From: Urophycis tenuis
Lineage: Eukaryota; Chordata; Actinopteri; Gadiformes; Phycidae
Reading direction: 5' to 3'
DNA length: 64,000 nt
Assembly: GCA_036785325.1 (NCBI GenBank)
Contig: JAXIVH010000006.1
Coordinates: 677,571-741,570 of the forward strand
The notes beneath the pieces were generated by a model, which did no database searches, was not told where the DNA came from, and saw nothing but the letters and a program-made list of their open reading frames with translations. Both the position numbers and the translations under genes were made by a program. Shown piece after piece: positions 60,440 to 64,000 of the stretch; the first letter of the stretch is position 1; each line of letters starts with the position of its first letter.

Positions 60440-60640
60440 TAAGCGAAACGAATGTCTTCACGACGTTCGCAGACTGCGGCGTTAGAGCTACTTCAGCTCA
60501 ACGTTGAAGCCCTCACCACCGCTAAGACCAACATCCTCAAACAAATAGCCAGCAGAAACAATGTGAGGGTGGTCCTACTGAAGGAGAGCCATGCTGCAGC
60601 TGCTGGCCTACCATACCGCAGCCCTACCACAACCTAAACG
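60440..60640 (+). mobile_element. LINE endonuclease N-terminal scrap
   Basis: The frame at 60452 reads ALELLQLNVEALTTAKTNIL, then KQIASRNNVRVVLLKESHA. This resembles the first strand and helix of LINE apurinic-type endonucleases (LQxNxxxLTxAKxxxLxxxAxxxxxxVxxLQETH), with Gln-Glu-Thr-His altered to Lys-Glu-Ser-His. The copy is 3'-truncated and dead. Confidence 0.6.
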
Positions 60641-61630
60641 ACATCATCACCAGCCGCCTCAAACAGCGCCCCCCCAACGGATAGCGTGGTCTAATTGATC
60701 TCGCCACACATCCCACCACATTCTGGCCAAAATTAAAACGTACAAATAGGGTGAGCAATATAAATTTTGACCTGAACAGTTATAAGCTGTAAAGCTGACT
60801 TGTCCCTCTGACATACACCAAATAGCCAGCTTGTCAACTGTACTTTGGACTGCTATTGTTATACAAAAACCCAAATAAAACAACACTGTCAGCAGAATGT
60901 GTCGCCATGGCAACAATGCAAGTCTAGCTCATGGAAGGTGAGCGTTGGTCTGACAATCAATTCTTACCAGAATAAGAGAGCATTTGAGGCCGGCACAACC
61001 TTCTCCTTTCATATTTACCAATAAAAGCTCAGATAAACTAGAACAGTATGTACCAGGGGTGAAACAGCCTAACTAGAGGCTATCAAAGTAGTATTTGTAC
61101 CATTAGCTGAAGTTAGTGAAAATTGATGCACACAATGGGCACTGTGGTTAGACTGGAACGTTGCGATGTTCTTCACTCTCTATTACTATAGGTTACTATT
61201 TACTCAAACCGCTTCAGTCGCTCTATTGTATTAGTACGTGACACTAAAGAGGAGGAAGGCCAAGACTTCTCCAGTGCAACGGAGCAAACTTGATATTCCT
61301 GGGGAACGTCTTAACCTAACCTAACATAACCTGTTCTTTACCAGAATACAGACTGTAAGGTTTAATGACCGTAAGGTGTGTCCCCTGGTCCTGCTGTAGA
61401 GAACATGGGACTAACCTTCCCTATAAAGCATGTTGTGGCTGAGGTGTTGCTGCTACAGCCAGGCAGCATGGGTCACAGCCTGGGTCACAGCATGGGTCAC
61501 AGCCGGCTGGGGGGGCAGTGGGGGCGCATTCCCCCTCAACATCAGAAGTTATTGACATGTTCTCAGTGTCAGGTTTAGGAGCTGCCACATTTAATTTGAG
61601 GGCCAATCTTTTTGTTGGTTATTTGAAAAC

Positions 61631-61667
61631 ACCACATTTATTAGTTTTGTTGAAACTAATAAATGTG

Positions 61668-61669
<2 letters not shown>
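61631..61669. repeat. perfect hairpin, 17-bp arms, 5-base loop
   Basis: ACCACATTTATTAGTTT at 61631-61647 is the exact reverse complement of 61653-61669. It is followed directly by a (GT)n array. Confidence 0.95.

Positions 61670-61671
<2 letters not shown>

Positions 61672-61702
<31 letters not shown>
61672..61702 (+). repeat. (GT)n microsatellite, short
   Basis: About 14 GT units ending in GCGC. Confidence 0.95.
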
Positions 61703-61705
<3 letters not shown>

Positions 61706-62086
61706 ACACTGATTCCATTCATTTTTGTGTATAGCTTCCTTTCGGGCAGGAATGCCACACAAATGCCCCACAATCCATATCCATGCATTTGTATCCATGT
61801 CCTTTTTCTGCCTCTTTAAACACACACAAACACGTACATTAGCCTTAGCCGGGCATTAGCTAGGCTTTTCATTTCAAGTGTGTATACATGTGTTTTCTTT
61901 GTTTGCCAGCATGCCTACCACAGTGGCTCCACATACGCTGTTCCCTTTTGTTGACTGTGTTTCTCTTTGACACACCCACCCGGCAAACCCAATCACACAG
62001 GCCTTTGTCCCTGACAATCCACTCTCTGATATAGAGGCCATGTTGGCATGGTGGCCCCTGCTCACTGTTTCTGTAAGGTATTCAAC

Positions 62087-62251
<165 letters not shown>

Positions 62252-62905
62252 GTACTCATGAATACATGGCAGCCCCTGCCAGTTGGGGTCGTTTGCAGAG
62301 CTTCAAGGGCAGACCGCAGTGTCCTGGTATTCCTCTCATGGCTCCTGGCTCCTCTTATGTAAATGCCTGAAGCACCAGCCAAGCATGTACATTTTCCACT
62401 GGCAAACTCGCCGCACACAACTGTTGGGGCCCCAGCGACAGCGACAGCTCTTTCTGTGTCTTCCTATCTGTGCTGTTGGCTAGCAGGAGGCCTTTGTGAT
62501 ATTACAACCTTTGCTTTGTTTATCTGGGGCTGCTGGGCCACACTGGTTCACTGTGGAGATCTGGCAGACACATGGAACTCACACGCACACATTCAAGCAT
62601 TTGCTCTTTTTTTACTTGTCCTCACTGTTTCTTAATCCCGTCACTCTGTCAATTCAGTGTCTGCATCTGTTCCTCCATATTACATTTTTGAGTCTGTCTT
62701 CCCTGTGTGCTCTGTCAGCGCCCACAGCCCTCACACACTGGAGCTGTTTGTTAGTTTGATGTTTGGTACGAGGCTGCCCTCGTGTGGTCCCCAGCTGGAA
62801 GAGGCCTGTTTCTACTCACTAGTTTTGTTGTATGGATAGTTAGTTTGATTGATACATTTTTTTAATTATACTGCATAAATAATATCAATACCCCTCCCTT
62901 TCCAG

Positions 62906-63049
62906 GTCCAATCAGCAGTATCCTGGTGAATCGATTCGGCAGTCGACCAATCATCTTGCTGGGAGGATGTCTAGCAGGGACAGGTCTGATCCTGGCCTCC
63001 TTCTGCAACACAGTGACCCAGCTCTACTTCTTCATCGGTGTTGTTGGAG
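62906..63049 (+). CDS. slc16a1: slc16a1 second coding exon
   Basis: The exon encodes (G)PISSILVNRFGSRPIILLGG, then CLAGTGLILASFCNTVTQLY and FFIGVVG. Human MCT1 has PISSILVNKYGSRIVMIVGGCLSGCGLIAASFCNTV here. It covers the loop after helix 2, helix 3 and the start of helix 4, with the R-[FY]-G-SR motif of the major facilitator superfamily. Entry phase 1 completes Gly with the previous exon. The donor is GAG/GTCAGC; exit phase is 1. Confidence 0.93.
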
Positions 63050-63172
63050 GTCAGCCGTCTGTAGCTACCTTTCATGTTTAAACAAAACATTGTATTATTC
63101 AGTCCATGTGATAGAAAATATGTACATGAACATTTTGTATTGTTTTATATTAGTTTATAGTCTGGTTAGGAC

Positions 63173-63557
63173 TAGGGATGTCCGATAATATCGGCCAACC
63201 GATAATATCGGCCGATATTAGCCTATTTTTGTAATATCGGTTCATATCGTTATCGGTTTTACCACCGATAATGTGCTTGTGCATAAATATGGCACTTTTC
63301 CATAAGTTGAAATAGTGTCCTTATTTTTTATAGACAGTGTTAATATGTGAAATGCAATCTAGTGAGGCATCACAATAAAAGTAGATGATGTGTTAATTCC
63401 ACAACAGGAGATATGGGACCTAAAATTAGTCTGGGCGAAAATAAAAACGCCTGTATATATCGGTATACCATATCGGTTGATATCGGAATCGGAAATTAAG
63501 AATTTGGACACTATCGGCTATCGGATATCGGCAAAAAGTCAATATCGGACATCCCTA
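63173..63557. mobile_element. hAT-type MITE, 385 bp
   Basis: Ends are TAGGGATGTCCGATA and, inverted, TATCGGACATCCCTA. Subterminal TATCGG/CCGATA motifs recur many times at both ends. The flanking octamers are GTTAGGAC (63165-63172) and TTTAGGAC (63558-63565), seven of eight matching. It has no coding capacity and lies in the slc16a1 intron before the 63733 exon. Confidence 0.82.
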
Positions 63558-63574
63558 TTTAGGACTATTGACTC

Positions 63575-63690
63575 CCAGCCAAAGGGCTGTGGGTTCAAAC
63601 CCCAATATTCACCATCTCCCTGGACATCGTTGAGCAAGAATCCTATCCCCAGCCTGCTCACTCATGATGACTCACCTGTAAGTCTGAGGA
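63575..63690 (+). mobile_element. decayed tRNA-derived SINE fragment
   Basis: GTGGGTTCAAACCCCAAT looks like a tRNA B-box, followed by CCCTGGACATCGTTGAGCAA, which resembles the TTGAGCAAGG block of the SINE at 29279-29562. It is short and degenerate. Confidence 0.5.
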
Positions 63691-63732
63691 TCAGCGTGTC
63701 TGTACATGACTAACTGTGTTGTGTCTCTCCAG

Positions 63733-64000
63733 GCTTGGGCCTGGCCTTCAACCTCAACCCGGCACTCACCATGATCGGTAAATACTTCTTCAAGCGCCGG
63801 CCCATCGCTAATGGCATCGCCATGGCAGGAAGCCCCGTCTTCCTGTCCACTCTGGCCCCCCTCAACTCCTGGCTCTTCGACCAGTTCGGCTGGAGGGGCA
63901 GCTTCCTGATCCTGGGTGGTCTCCTGTTCAACTGCTGCGTGGCGGGCTCCCTCATGCGTCCCATCGGGCCCAAACCCCAGCCCCCGTCCAGCCCCGAGCC
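63733..64000 (+). CDS. slc16a1: slc16a1 third coding exon, cut by the right edge
   Basis: After a GTCTCTCCAG acceptor the exon encodes (G)LGLAFNLNPALTMIGKYFFK, then RRPIANGIAMAGSPVFLSTL, APLNSWLFDQFGWRGSFLIL and CCVAGSLMRPIGPKP. The KYFxKRRxxANGxAMAGSP block is the second MCT family signature. Helices 4-6 and the start of the large cytoplasmic loop are covered. The exon remains open at base 64000, so the C-terminal half of the transporter is outside the window. Confidence 0.94.

Overview
The window is vertebrate nuclear DNA, almost certainly from a teleost fish. It carries parts of three multi-exon protein genes with GT-AG introns. The mobile DNA is of fish type: PIF/Harbinger, hAT, Tc1-like and TTAA-type elements, LINE fragments of several kinds, and tRNA-derived SINEs. 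Tandem repeats are extremely abundant, with (CA)n arrays of 100-430 bp and nine long minisatellites. Such density is a reported feature of cod-like fishes (Gadiformes), so a gadid is my best guess, but this is inference only.

Layout. (1) 1-16.8 kb, plus strand: the 3' half of spryd3 (SPRY domain-containing 3). Its four exons in this window join in frame to the stop at 14181, and a long 3' UTR follows. The introns are loaded with minisatellites of 9, 14-15, 18, 27 and 33 bp. One of these starts exactly at a splice donor. Also present are a LINE fragment and a hAT element with an 8-bp target duplication. (2) 17.1-34.3 kb, minus strand: the whole coding part of lima1 (EPLIN, LIM domain and actin-binding 1) in ten recognisable coding exons, arranged tail-to-tail with spryd3. 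Its last exon contains a coding minisatellite that encodes about 20 hexapeptides. Exon 3 has conserved blocks in two different reading frames. (3) 34.5-57.4 kb: intergenic DNA with no recognisable protein-coding gene. It holds microsatellites and a cluster of DNA transposons (Tc1-like MITE, 808-bp fold-back element, hAT, Harbinger), plus several short perfect hairpins. A possible distal promoter and first exon for the next gene lie near 44.1-44.2 kb. (4) 57.4-64 kb, plus strand: the first three coding exons of slc16a1 (monocarboxylate transporter 1), which runs off the right edge. Its introns carry long (GT)n arrays, a 1.07-kb minisatellite, an interstitial telomeric repeat and a hAT-like MITE.

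The three genes are not a functional operon. SPRYD3 is a poorly understood SPRY-domain protein, LIMA1 bundles and stabilises actin filaments, and SLC16A1 co-transports lactate or pyruvate with protons. I found no evidence of a new multi-gene system. The unusual material is in repeat biology and in how repeats meet exons: reiterated splice donors, a coding minisatellite, a frame conflict, and a set of perfect short hairpins. Exon boundaries were set by hand from splice consensus, reading-frame phase, and resemblance to the human proteins as I know them; no alignment was run.
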